Made by a program: the position numbers and the translations under genes
Source of the DNA: an uncultured Roseburia sp.
GTDB taxonomy: Bacteria > Bacillota > Clostridia > Lachnospirales > Lachnospiraceae
Length of the DNA: 64,000 nt
Assembly (NCBI GenBank): GCA_947647505.1
Contig: CANSKO010000001.1
Location: 162,086-226,085 of the forward strand
Direction of reading: 5' to 3'
Notes under the pieces: model-generated
What the model was told of the DNA's origin: nothing
The model's input: the letters and a program-made list of their open reading frames with translations, nothing else
Database searches by the model: none
Shown: positions 51,443 to 59,961 of the stretch, piece by piece
Layout of the letters: every line of letters starts with the position of its first letter
How positions within the stretch are numbered: position 1 is the first letter of the stretch

Positions 51443-52547
51443 ATTTGAACAAATGCTGGAAGAATCAATTAAAACAATAAGGAATGGAGAGGTAGTCGAA
51501 GGCACTGTTATCGATGTGAAACCAGATGAGATCGTCTTAAATATCGGATACAAGTCCGACGGTATTATAACACGCAGCGAATACACAAACGAGCCGAACG
51601 TTGACCTGACTGCCATGGTATCTGCCGGACAAACCATGGAAGCAAAAGTCGTAAAGGTAAACGACGGCGAAGGACAGGTTCTCCTTTCGTATCGGCGCCT
51701 GATGGCGGAGAAAGGCAACAAAAAGCTGGAAGAAGCGTTTGAAAACCACACGGTTTTAACGGCAAAAGTGGTACAGGTACTGGGCGGCGGATTAAGCGTT
51801 TCCGTAGATGAGACGAGGGTGTTTATCCCGGCGAGTCTGGTATCCGATACATACGAAAAAGATCTGAACAAATACAAAGATCAGGAGATCGAATTTGTAA
51901 TTACAGAATTCAATCCGCGTCGCAGAAGAATTATCGGCGACAGAAAGCAGATTCTGGTAGCCCGCAGGGAAGAGCTGCAAAAAGAGCTGTTCGCCCGCAT
52001 CAAGATTGGCGACGTAATTGAAGGCGTCGTTAAGAATATCACAGATTTCGGCGCGTTTATCGATCTTGGCGGCGCAGACGGACTGCTTCATATTTCGGAG
52101 ATGTCATGGGGCAGAGTGGAAAGCCCCAAAAAAGCGTTTAAAGTTGGCGATATGGCAAGAGTCTTCATCAAAGACATCAACGGTACAAAAATCGCGCTCA
52201 GCATGAAATTCCCGGCTGAAAATCCGTGGAACGATGCGGCGGTGAAATATGCGCCGGGCACGATTATCACGGGCGTTGTGGCGCGCATGACGGACTTTGG
52301 CGCGTTTGTGGAGCTTGCGCCGGGCGTGGACGCGCTGCTGCATGTATCGCAGATCGCAAGAGAGCACATCGAAAAGCCGTCTGACGTACTTTCGATTGGA
52401 CAGGAAATCGAAGCGCAGATCGTAGATTTCAACGAAGAAGAGAAGAAAATCAGCCTGAGCATGAAAGCGCTGTTATCTGCGGACGAAGAGATGCGGGGCG
52501 CAGAGGAAGCTTTTGAAGCCGAAGAAATGGAAGCGGCGGAAGAATAG
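51426..52547 (+). CDS. rpsA: S1 RNA-binding domain protein (ribosomal protein S1-like)
   Basis: A 373-aa protein with four S1 repeats at roughly residues 20-85, 100-165, 190-258 and 275-345; repeats three and four have the classic GAFIDLGGADGLLHISEMSW and GAFVELAPGVDALLHVSQI. The length matches the four-repeat S1 of Firmicutes rather than the six-repeat proteobacterial protein. An acidic tail closes it. ATG 51426 has GAGGAGG at 51410-51416 inside ispH. It probably binds mRNA at the ribosome. Confidence 0.9.
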   Translation: MSEVNEFEQMLEESIKTIRNGEVVEGTVIDVKPDEIVLNIGYKSDGIITRSEYTNEPNVDLTAMVSAGQTMEAKVVKVNDGEGQVLLSYRRLMAEKGNKKLEEAFENHTVLTAKVVQVLGGGLSVSVDETRVFIPASLVSDTYEKDLNKYKDQEIEFVITEFNPRRRRIIGDRKQILVARREELQKELFARIKIGDVIEGVVKNITDFGAFIDLGGADGLLHISEMSWGRVESPKKAFKVGDMARVFIKDINGTKIALSMKFPAENPWNDAAVKYAPGTIITGVVARMTDFGAFVELAPGVDALLHVSQIAREHIEKPSDVLSIGQEIEAQIVDFNEEEKKISLSMKALLSADEEMRGAEEAFEAEEMEAAEE

Positions 52548-52569
52548 AGGCAACGAGAAGTGAGGTTTT

Positions 52570-53352
52570 ATGCTGGGCGATTACGGGAAATTTAAGAAAA
52601 GCATTTACGCTCTGACGCAGATTGACCTGAGTGCATACAAAGAGAATCAGATGCGCAGAAGAATCGACGCTTTGCTGGATAAAAACGGCGCGGCTTCTTA
52701 TGAAGCATATGTGCATCTGATTACGGAAAACTCTGCAAAACTGGATCAGTTTGTAAATTTCCTGACAATCAATGTATCCGAGTTTTACCGGGATGCGCCG
52801 CAGTGGAAAATTATAAGAGAAAAAGCGATTCCGGAAATGCTGCTTCGATTTGGAAGAAATCTGAAAATCTGGAGCGCGGCATGCTCCACCGGAGACGAGC
52901 CATATTCACTTGTAATGGAGCTGTCCCGTCATCTGCCGTTGCATCAGATTCAGGTGATTGCGACGGATATCGACAGACAGGTGATCGAGCTTGCAAAGCA
53001 GGGACGTTACAGCGAGAAAAGCATTGCAGGAATTCCACCTGAGTTTAAACAAAAATATTTCAAAAAAACAGGGGATTCGTATCAGATTTCCAGCCTCATT
53101 CGTTCCAGAGTGGAGTTTCGTACGCATAACCTGCTGGAAGATGCATATTTATCGGACTGCCATATGATTGTATGCAGAAACGTATTGATTTATTTTACGG
53201 AAGAAGCGAAGGTGGAAGTATATAAGAAATTCAATCAGGCGCTTGTGAAAGGCGGTATTTTATTTATCGGAAGCGCAGAACAGATTTTAAATCATCAGGC
53301 ATTGAATTTTCACAGAAAGAGCACTTGTTTTTTTTCAAAAGTAAATGGATGA
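52570..53352 (+). CDS. cheR: CheR-type protein-glutamate methyltransferase
   Basis: A 260-aa SAM-dependent methyltransferase of the CheR family, which methylates chemoreceptor glutamates. The N-terminal helical domain contains the typical FLTINVSEFYRD. The SAM site follows with WSAACSTGDEPYSLVMEL, then ATDIDRQVIELAKQGRYS, and the CRNVLIYF motif. No other chemotaxis genes are close, so this is an isolated copy. AGTGAGG precedes the ATG, 22 bases after rpsA, so it is likely co-transcribed. A terminator follows at once. Confidence 0.92.
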   Translation: MLGDYGKFKKSIYALTQIDLSAYKENQMRRRIDALLDKNGAASYEAYVHLITENSAKLDQFVNFLTINVSEFYRDAPQWKIIREKAIPEMLLRFGRNLKIWSAACSTGDEPYSLVMELSRHLPLHQIQVIATDIDRQVIELAKQGRYSEKSIAGIPPEFKQKYFKKTGDSYQISSLIRSRVEFRTHNLLEDAYLSDCHMIVCRNVLIYFTEEAKVEVYKKFNQALVKGGILFIGSAEQILNHQALNFHRKSTCFFSKVNG

Positions 53353-53355
53353 TAC

Positions 53356-53383
53356 ACCGCTCCGGCATGCCGGAGCGGTTTTT
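53356..53383 (+). terminator. Terminator after cheR
   Basis: ACCGCTCCGG and CCGGAGCGGT form a 10-bp perfect stem with a CATG loop, followed by TTTTT. The convergent exonuclease gene ends at its edge. Confidence 0.93.
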
Positions 53384-54530
53384 ATTGAGATGCTTCCGAT
53401 GTATTCCGGCGGCGTGGCCTGCCGGGTTTTTGGTGCAGACAGTCGTCGAGAAGCATGGCGGCATAGCGGCTGCATGCTTCAGAATTCGAAAGAATGTCTT
53501 CCGTCATTTCAAAATAAGAAATGCCGGAGGGCTTTTTTTTATAAAAGCAGGGTGTAAACAAAGCAGAGGGCTGCGGCAGGAATGCGCCGGTTTTTCTGGT
53601 ATAGCAGGTGGATTTCGTCGCCTTTTTTTTATGATGGGAATCGACGAAGGCGGCAACGCTTTTGTGGATGGCCCTGTCCTCGTCCGGAAGATAGTAGTAG
53701 TCTCTGGCGTTTTCGTAGTAAAACCGAAGTTCTCCGCTGTAAATGGGGATTCTAATGCGCGCCGACGTTTTGCCACATGCGAAATGGCACAGGTCACTGG
53801 CATAATGAAACGCTTTGGGAAGCGGAACCGGCACATGCAGCGTAAGCAGCAATTCCTTCTCATCGGAAGACGCTTCGTACGGACGGAATGTCTGAACGGA
53901 AGCATCCAGAACGTTTATGGGCGCATGAAAAAAATCCTCATATGCAAGCAGTGGCAGCAGCTTTATCATGCCAAGCACGTCTTCGTAATTGTGCAGAAGC
54001 AGCAGGGCCTCCTTTGAAGCGTCGGGCTGCTTTTCAAAGGCATAATACAGGGGAATCAGTTCGCCTCCGGTACAGGCGTCCTCCCGCTCAATTTCCAGAA
54101 AACGCTCGACGGATTTTTGTTTTTTGTCCAACAAATGGAATAGATGCGAACGTTTTCCCGTAAGCTTATAGAAATCGAGAAAGCCTGGCACGTCGGGAAA
54201 GCGAACGTCTGCATACAGGCGTTCCCTTGCTTTTAAAAACGGCAGGTCAAATGCAAGGCCGTTAAAGGCAAGCAGCGTGTCGATGGTCTGGCTTTGAAGC
54301 TGCCCGTAAAAAGAGGCAAGCAGAGCCGCTTCTTCGGTACGGCTTTCCGCAAGAAACTGATAGATATGCAAAGCGTCTGCCCGGCGCACGGCCAGTCCGA
54401 TCAGATAAACAAAGGCTGTTTTGGGCGAAAATCCCGTTGTTTCAATATCAAAAAAAGCGCAGGATTCCTCAAAATAACGGTTGCTGTACGGGTCGTCTGG
54501 CATTGGCAGAACTTTGTGAATCTGTTTCAA
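53382..54530 (-). CDS. YprB-type RNase H-like exonuclease domain protein
   Basis: A 382-aa protein of the YprB family with a DEDD-type exonuclease fold. Visible are CAFFDIETTG (about residue 27), the LLAFNGLAFDLPFL segment and the late YEDVLGMIKL; these hold acidic residues expected to bind metal. The C-terminal 170 residues are unassigned. The start is TTG 54530, with AAAGGAGC upstream. It stands alone on the minus strand between cheR and rnf. The substrate (DNA or RNA) is unknown. Confidence 0.84.
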   Translation of the reverse strand: MKQIHKVLPMPDDPYSNRYFEESCAFFDIETTGFSPKTAFVYLIGLAVRRADALHIYQFLAESRTEEAALLASFYGQLQSQTIDTLLAFNGLAFDLPFLKARERLYADVRFPDVPGFLDFYKLTGKRSHLFHLLDKKQKSVERFLEIEREDACTGGELIPLYYAFEKQPDASKEALLLLHNYEDVLGMIKLLPLLAYEDFFHAPINVLDASVQTFRPYEASSDEKELLLTLHVPVPLPKAFHYASDLCHFACGKTSARIRIPIYSGELRFYYENARDYYYLPDEDRAIHKSVAAFVDSHHKKKATKSTCYTRKTGAFLPQPSALFTPCFYKKKPSGISYFEMTEDILSNSEACSRYAAMLLDDCLHQKPGRPRRRNTSEASQ

Positions 54531-54603
54531 GGGAACGCTCCTTTCCGGAAAATGGACGGTTCATTTTTTCTGAGTATACCATCAAAAAAAATGCAAAAAC
54601 AGT

Positions 54604-54632
54604 CTGTAAAAATCGACAATATGTGATATAAT
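54604..54632 (+). promoter_or_regulatory. Probable promoter of the rnf operon
   Basis: A consensus TATAAT (54627-54632) with a weak CTGTAA at the -35 distance (54604-54609), 55 bases before rnfC, in an A+T-rich stretch. Confidence 0.5.
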
Positions 54633-54686
54633 TTATAAAATAGGTTTTAAAAAAATCTTAATTTTAAAGAAAGTGAGGCACGAAAC

Positions 54687-56006
54687 ATGGGTTCTATGAC
54701 ATTTAAAGGCGGCGTCCATCCATATGATGGAAAAGATTTGTCCAAAGACAAGCCGATCCGCGAATTATTGCCCAAGGGCGAGCTGATCTATCCGGTTTCA
54801 CAGCACATCGGCGCCCCGGCAAGTCCCATCGTTGCTGTTGGCGACACCGTTTTGAGAGGTCAGAAAATCGCAGAGGCCGGAGGATTTGTATCCGCGCCGA
54901 TTTATGCGTCTGTATCGGGAACGGTAAAGGCAATCGAGCCGCGCCGCGTAACCGTGGGGGACATGGTAACGTCCATTGTCATTGAAAACGATGGCGAGAT
55001 GAAAGAAGCAGAGTTTCAGAAGACGGAGGACGTTTCCTCTCTTTCCAGAGAAGAAATCATCGGAAAAATAAAAGAGGCCGGCATCGTAGGCATGGGAGGC
55101 GCCGGATTTCCGACGCACGTCAAGCTCTCGCCCAAAGAACCGGATAAAATCGAATATATTATTGCAAACTGCGCGGAATGTGAGCCGTATTTAACGTCCG
55201 ATTACCGCAGGATGATTGAGCAGCCCGAAAAGCTTGTGGCTGGAATGAAAATTGTATTGCAGCTGTTTCCGCATGCGAAAGGCATATTTGGCGTGGAAGA
55301 CAATAAACCGGACTGCATTGAAAAGTTAAACGAGCTGACAGCCGGTGAATCCCGCATGGAGGTGGCCGCGCTTAAGACGAAATATCCGCAGGGCGGCGAG
55401 CGCCAGCTGATTTATGCCGTTACGAAGCGTTCCATTCATTCCAAAATGCTTCCGGCAGACGCCGGCTGCATCGTGGACAACGTAGAGACGCTTGTGGCGG
55501 TTTACAATGCGGTTGCGCTTGGTCAGCCTCTGATGAACCGGATTTTTACTGTAACCGGAAATGCGATTGCCGATCCGCAGAATTTTTATATTTGCATCGG
55601 TACGAATTATCAGGAGCTTTTGGACGCGGCGGGCGGCTTTAAAACGGAATGCAAAAAGATGATTGCCGGAGGTCCCATGATGGGATTTGCCATGTTCGAC
55701 ATTAACGTGCCGACGACGAAGACGACGTCTTCGCTGTTATGTTTTACAGAAGATGAAGTGGCGGAATACGAAAGTACCGCATGCATCAACTGCGGGCGAT
55801 GCGTCGAAGCCTGTCCGGAGCTTTTGGTTCCATCCAGGCTTGCAGATTACGGCGAGCGCGGATTGAGCGGGATATTTGAAAAATGGCACGGCCTGGAATG
55901 CGTGGAATGCGGAAGCTGCAGCTATATCTGTCCGGCGAAACGGCCTCTTGCGCAGTCGATTAAGACGATGAAAAAACAGGTTCTGGCGGCTAAAAGAAAA
56001 AAATAA
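54687..56006 (+). CDS. rnfC: Rnf complex subunit C
   Basis: The NADH-interacting subunit (439 aa) of the ion-translocating ferredoxin:NAD+ oxidoreductase. The nucleotide and flavin region contains GMGGAGFPTHVKL, and the two [4Fe-4S] motifs are CINCGRCVEACP and CVECGSCSYICP near the C-terminus. An RnfC-type barrel-sandwich fold forms the N-terminus. It starts the order C-D-G-E-A-B, the clostridial arrangement. AAGTGAGG precedes the ATG. Confidence 0.96.
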   Translation: MGSMTFKGGVHPYDGKDLSKDKPIRELLPKGELIYPVSQHIGAPASPIVAVGDTVLRGQKIAEAGGFVSAPIYASVSGTVKAIEPRRVTVGDMVTSIVIENDGEMKEAEFQKTEDVSSLSREEIIGKIKEAGIVGMGGAGFPTHVKLSPKEPDKIEYIIANCAECEPYLTSDYRRMIEQPEKLVAGMKIVLQLFPHAKGIFGVEDNKPDCIEKLNELTAGESRMEVAALKTKYPQGGERQLIYAVTKRSIHSKMLPADAGCIVDNVETLVAVYNAVALGQPLMNRIFTVTGNAIADPQNFYICIGTNYQELLDAAGGFKTECKKMIAGGPMMGFAMFDINVPTTKTTSSLLCFTEDEVAEYESTACINCGRCVEACPELLVPSRLADYGERGLSGIFEKWHGLECVECGSCSYICPAKRPLAQSIKTMKKQVLAAKRKK

Positions 56007-56040
56007 TGCAGATCAATACGATAGAAAGAGGTGGATTACT

Positions 56041-56982
56041 GTGAGTGATTTATTTCATGTATCATCATCGCCCCACGTGCGTTCCAAAGACACAAGCGGC
56101 CGGATCATGCTTTACGTGGTCCTTGCGCTGCTTCCGACGACATGTTTCGGGATCTATAACTTTGGGTACCGGGCAGCCATTCTGATTCTTGTTACCATTG
56201 CGAGCTGCGTGGCTTCGGAATGGGTATTTGAAAAAATTGTACATAAAAAGAGCACGATAAACGATTTCAGCGCGGTTGTGACGGGGCTTTTGCTGTCTTT
56301 AAACCTGCCGGCGACGCTGCCGTGGTGGGAAGCTGCGCTTGGCGGCGTATTTGCGATTGTCATTGTGAAGATGCTGTTTGGCGGGCTGGGACAGAATTTT
56401 ATGAATCCGGCGCTTGGCGCAAGATGCTTCCTTCTGATTGCATTTGCGGCGGATATGACGAAGTTTGCCATTGACGATTATACGGGAGCGACGCCTTTGG
56501 CCGCGATGCGAAACGGCGAGGCGGTCAATGCGATGGATATGTTAATCGGACGGACGGCAGGAACGATCGGTGAAACTTCTGCCATTGCAATTTTATTTGG
56601 AGCGATCGTGTTAATCCTGCTTGGCGTGATTGACCTTCGGATTCCGGGAACTTATATTGTGACGTTTGTTCTCTTTCTTTTGCTCTTTAGCGGGCATGGA
56701 CTGGACGCGAATTATATTACGGCGCAGCTTTGCGGCGGCGGACTGATGCTTGGCGCGTTCTTCATGGCGACGGATTATGTGACGTCTCCCATTACGCCAA
56801 ACGGCAAGCTCTTATTTGGCGTCTGTCTTGGCATTTTGACCGGTCTGTTCCGTATGTATGGGGCAAACGCGGAAGGCGTTTCCTTTGCAATTATTTTAAG
56901 CAACCTGCTGGTTCCGATGATTGAAAAAATTACGGTTCCCAGGGCGTTTGGACTGGTAAAGGAGGGAAAAAAGCATGAATAA
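56041..56982 (+). CDS. rnfD: Rnf complex subunit D
   Basis: A membrane subunit of 313 aa with about eight to ten hydrophobic helices. The covalent FMN attachment region is visible in ATDYVTSPITPNGKLL, where the threonine of the SPIT stretch would carry the flavin. The start is GTG 56041 with GAAAGAGGTG upstream. Its end overlaps rnfG by eight bases. Confidence 0.95.
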   Translation: MSDLFHVSSSPHVRSKDTSGRIMLYVVLALLPTTCFGIYNFGYRAAILILVTIASCVASEWVFEKIVHKKSTINDFSAVVTGLLLSLNLPATLPWWEAALGGVFAIVIVKMLFGGLGQNFMNPALGARCFLLIAFAADMTKFAIDDYTGATPLAAMRNGEAVNAMDMLIGRTAGTIGETSAIAILFGAIVLILLGVIDLRIPGTYIVTFVLFLLLFSGHGLDANYITAQLCGGGLMLGAFFMATDYVTSPITPNGKLLFGVCLGILTGLFRMYGANAEGVSFAIILSNLLVPMIEKITVPRAFGLVKEGKKHE

Positions 56983-57586
56983 GAAAATTGTGCATGACGC
57001 GTTGATTTTAACGGCGTTTACCCTTGTGCTTGGCTTTGTGCTTGGACTTGTCTATGACATTACGAAAGAGCCGATTGCAGCGGCGGACGCGGCGACGGCG
57101 CAGGCGGCATACAAAGAGGTATTCGATGCGGCCGATCATTTTGAAGCATATGCGGCGTTTGATCAGGAGGCTGCGGATGCCCTGATGGAAGAGAATGGAT
57201 TTGCGGATGAGATCACAGGCGTTCAGGTGGCGAAAGACAGCGGCGGAGCTGATCTTGGCTATGTCATTACCGTGACGGCCAAAGACGGCAGTCAGGCGAA
57301 CATCACGTTTTCTGTCGGCATTGCAAACGACGGCACGGTAAATGGCTACTCCATTACGAGCATTGCCGAAACGCCCGGTCTTGGCGACAAAGCAAAGGGG
57401 GAAGCGTTTGCCGGACAGTTTCAGGGAAAGCAGGTTGAGCGCTTTGACGTTGTGAAACAGGCGCCTGCTTCGGAGAGCGAGATTGAATCGATTTCCGGCG
57501 CGACCATTACGTCAAAGGCTATGACGAACGGCGTGAATGCATGTATGACATACTTCCGCAATGTACTGGAAGGGGGTACGCAGTAA
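56975..57586 (+). CDS. rnfG: Rnf complex subunit G
   Basis: A 203-aa subunit with one N-terminal membrane anchor (about 8-28) and a soluble extracytoplasmic FMN-binding domain. The covalent FMN threonine lies in SGATITSKAMTNGV near residue 182. It passes electrons between RnfD/E and the other cofactors. It starts within the rnfD end (GGAGGG upstream) and its stop shares a base with the rnfE start. Confidence 0.95.
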   Translation: MNKKIVHDALILTAFTLVLGFVLGLVYDITKEPIAAADAATAQAAYKEVFDAADHFEAYAAFDQEAADALMEENGFADEITGVQVAKDSGGADLGYVITVTAKDGSQANITFSVGIANDGTVNGYSITSIAETPGLGDKAKGEAFAGQFQGKQVERFDVVKQAPASESEIESISGATITSKAMTNGVNACMTYFRNVLEGGTQ

Positions 57587-58281
57587 TGAATAAATATACC
57601 GAACGGCTGACGAATGGCCTGATCAAAGAAAATCCGACGTTTGTGCTGATGCTTGGCATGTGTCCGACGCTTGCGGTTACGACGTCTGCGATGAACGGGC
57701 TTGGCATGGGGCTTTCTACGACGTTGGTCCTTGTCTTTTCCAACCTTTTGATTTCCGTATTCCGCAAGGTGATTCCGGACGGCGTGCGTATGCCGGCCTT
57801 TATCGTCATTGTGGCTTCGCTTGTAACCGTAGTGGAATTTCTGATGAAAGCGTATACGCCCGATCTTGCGACGCAGCTTGGCGTGTACATTCCGCTGATC
57901 GTTGTAAACTGTATTATTCTTGGCCGCGCGGAAAGCTACGCTTCCAAAAACCCGATTGGTCCGTCCATTTTTGACGGCGTCGGCATGGGGCTTGGATTTA
58001 CGTTTGGCCTTACCTGCATCGGCATGATTCGTGAAGTTTTAGGCGCCGGACAGATTTTTGGCGCGCAGGTTCTTTCGCTGGACTGGTTTACGCCGATTAC
58101 GATTTTCGTTATGGCGCCGGGCGCATTCCTCGTGCTTGCCTTTCTCGTGGCGATTATGAATATCGTCAGGGAGAAGATGGAAGCAAAAGGCAAACCGCTT
58201 GCGGCTCCGTCCGGCTGTCTGACCGGCGACTGCGCAGGCTGCAGCCAGTCGGCTATGTGTACCGGAAAAAAATCAGAATAG
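57586..58281 (+). CDS. rnfE: Rnf complex subunit E, with a Cys-rich tail
   Basis: A 231-aa membrane subunit with six helices, paralogous to RnfA. Typical segments are NPTFVLMLGMCPTLAVTTSA and LIVVNCIILGRAESYASKN. The C-terminal 25 residues contain GCLTGDCAGCSQSAMC, four closely spaced cysteines that may be an accessory metal or redox site. ATG 57586 overlaps the rnfG stop (TAATG). The open frame upstream is inside rnfG. Confidence 0.95.
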   Translation: MNKYTERLTNGLIKENPTFVLMLGMCPTLAVTTSAMNGLGMGLSTTLVLVFSNLLISVFRKVIPDGVRMPAFIVIVASLVTVVEFLMKAYTPDLATQLGVYIPLIVVNCIILGRAESYASKNPIGPSIFDGVGMGLGFTFGLTCIGMIREVLGAGQIFGAQVLSLDWFTPITIFVMAPGAFLVLAFLVAIMNIVREKMEAKGKPLAAPSGCLTGDCAGCSQSAMCTGKKSE

Positions 58282-58296
58282 GAGGATCGATACAGG

Positions 58297-58872
58297 ATGA
58301 AAACATTAATTTTAATTGCAATCGGTTCCGCAGTCGTCAATAACGTTGTATTAAGCCAGTTTCTGGGTATCTGTCCGTTTCTTGGCGTATCCAAAAAGAC
58401 GGAGACGGCTGCCGGAATGGGCGGAGCCGTTATCTTCGTAATCGGCATTGCTTCGTTTGTGACGTCTCTGATCTATAAATTTATTTTGACGCCGACGGAT
58501 ACGCAGTATTTACAGACGATCGTCTTTATTCTCGTCATCGCTGCGCTGGTGCAGTTTGTGGAAATGTTTCTCAAAAAATCTATGCCCGCGCTATACCAAA
58601 GCCTTGGCGTTTACCTTCCGCTGATTACGACAAACTGTGCCGTGCTTGGCGTTGCGCTTACGAATGTGACGAAAGAATACGATATTGTAACAAGCGTTGT
58701 CAACGGTCTGGCTACGGCGGTCGGATTTTTCATTGCGATCTGCATTATGGCTGGAATTCGTGAGAAAATTGAATACAATGATATCCCCAAACCATTCCAG
58801 GGCACGGCGATCGTGCTGATTACGGCCTGTCTGATGTCGATTGCGTTTATGGGATTCTCAGGGATGATTTAA
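58297..58872 (+). CDS. rnfA: Rnf complex subunit A
   Basis: A 191-aa membrane subunit with six helices, facing RnfE in an inverted pair. Conserved pieces are VVNNVVLSQFLGICPFLGVSKK and LITTNCAVLGVAL, with the half-helix cysteines that hold an intramembrane Fe-S centre. AGGAGG is upstream. A 90-base gap without obvious signals follows before rnfB. Confidence 0.96.
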   Translation: MKTLILIAIGSAVVNNVVLSQFLGICPFLGVSKKTETAAGMGGAVIFVIGIASFVTSLIYKFILTPTDTQYLQTIVFILVIAALVQFVEMFLKKSMPALYQSLGVYLPLITTNCAVLGVALTNVTKEYDIVTSVVNGLATAVGFFIAICIMAGIREKIEYNDIPKPFQGTAIVLITACLMSIAFMGFSGMI

Positions 58873-58962
58873 GAGAAGAAGCGTTTTTCAATGCTTTTTG
58901 ACGAAAAGCCTTCCGGCCAGAGGCGAGGGGCGATAGCATAATTATAGAGGAGGAATGGGAAG

Positions 58963-59754
58963 ATGAGCATCCAGGCAGTTATCATTGCCGCAATCATCGT
59001 CGGCGGCGTTGGTATTTTTATTGGATTTTTTCTTGGGATTTCCGGAGAGAAATTCAAAGTGGAAGTAGATGAAAGGGAAGAAGCGATTATGGGAGCGCTT
59101 CCCGGCAATAACTGCGGCGGCTGCGGCTATGCAGGGTGTTCCGGACTTGCGGCTGCCATTGTAAAAGGGGAAGCGCCCGTCGGACAGTGTCCGGTCGGCG
59201 GCGATCCAATTGCAGCAAAGATTGGTGAAATTATGGGCGTTTCTGCAGAAGCCGGTACAAAAAAAGTGGCTTTTGTAAAATGCGCCGGCACCTGTGAGAA
59301 AGCGAAACAGGATTATGCTTATACGGGCATAGAAGACTGTGGCGCGATGGCCTTTGTGCCGGGCGGCGGTCCGAAAAGCTGCAACTACGGCTGTCTTGGC
59401 TATGGAAGCTGCGTAAAGGCCTGTCCGTTTGACGCGGTGCATATCGTAGACGGCATTGCCGTTGTGGAGAAAGACGCCTGCAAAGCCTGTGGCAAGTGCG
59501 TGGACGCATGTCCAAAGCATTTAATCGAGCTTGTGCCATATGATGCGAAGCATCTTGTAAACTGCAATTCCAAAGACAAAGGCAAAGATGTGATGAAGGC
59601 ATGTTCGGTGGGATGCATTGGCTGTAAGCTTTGTGAGAAGAACTGCCCGGCTGATGCGGTGCACGTTGTGGATAATATTGCGTATATTGATCAGGATAAG
59701 TGTACCGGCTGCGGCGTCTGTGCGGAAAAATGCCCGAAAAAGATTATTTTGTAG
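58963..59754 (+). CDS. rnfB: Rnf complex subunit B (polyferredoxin)
   Basis: The ferredoxin-accepting subunit, 263 aa. One N-terminal helix is followed by the four-cysteine cluster motif NNCGGCGYAGCSG..GQCPVGG and then [4Fe-4S] ferredoxin motifs such as CKACGKCVDACP, CIGCKLCEKNCP and CTGCGVCAEKCP; an irregular set (CNYGCLGYGSCVKACP) gives a further cluster. The number of clusters fits clostridial RnfB. AGAGGAGG precedes the ATG. It ends the operon at a terminator. Confidence 0.96.
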   Translation: MSIQAVIIAAIIVGGVGIFIGFFLGISGEKFKVEVDEREEAIMGALPGNNCGGCGYAGCSGLAAAIVKGEAPVGQCPVGGDPIAAKIGEIMGVSAEAGTKKVAFVKCAGTCEKAKQDYAYTGIEDCGAMAFVPGGGPKSCNYGCLGYGSCVKACPFDAVHIVDGIAVVEKDACKACGKCVDACPKHLIELVPYDAKHLVNCNSKDKGKDVMKACSVGCIGCKLCEKNCPADAVHVVDNIAYIDQDKCTGCGVCAEKCPKKIIL

Positions 59755-59780
59755 GGATGCTGTAGTTTCTGGCATATGAT

Positions 59781-59833
59781 GAAAACCTTCAAACGGATGC
59801 AGATGTTACTGCCTGTTTGGAGGTTTTCTTTTT
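59781..59833 (+). terminator. Terminator of the rnf operon
   Basis: GAAAACCTTCAAACGG (59781-59796) pairs with CTGTTTGGAGGTTTTC (59813-59828) with wobble pairs, then a T-rich run. Confidence 0.88.
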
Positions 59834-59862
59834 TCTTTTGTGTCGGTATCGTCGGTTCACAC

Positions 59863-59917
59863 AAAAAAGTCCCCTGCTACTTTTTCTATAAAGTAACAGA
59901 GGGCTTTTCTTTATTCA
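59863..59917 (-). terminator. Terminator of ppdK
   Basis: Read on the minus strand, AAGCCCTCTGTTACTTT pairs with AAAGTAGCAGGGGACTT (some mismatches) and is followed by TTTTTT, about 45 bases after the ppdK stop. Confidence 0.75.
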
Positions 59918-59961
59918 TACCTGTAAATAATCAAACTACTATTTACTCAGCTTCCAGTGTA

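Noticed and set aside
53325..54017. Plus-strand open frame of 230 codons continuing past cheR
   Set aside because: It passes through the cheR terminator and is antisense to the YprB-type exonuclease, which shows clear family motifs.
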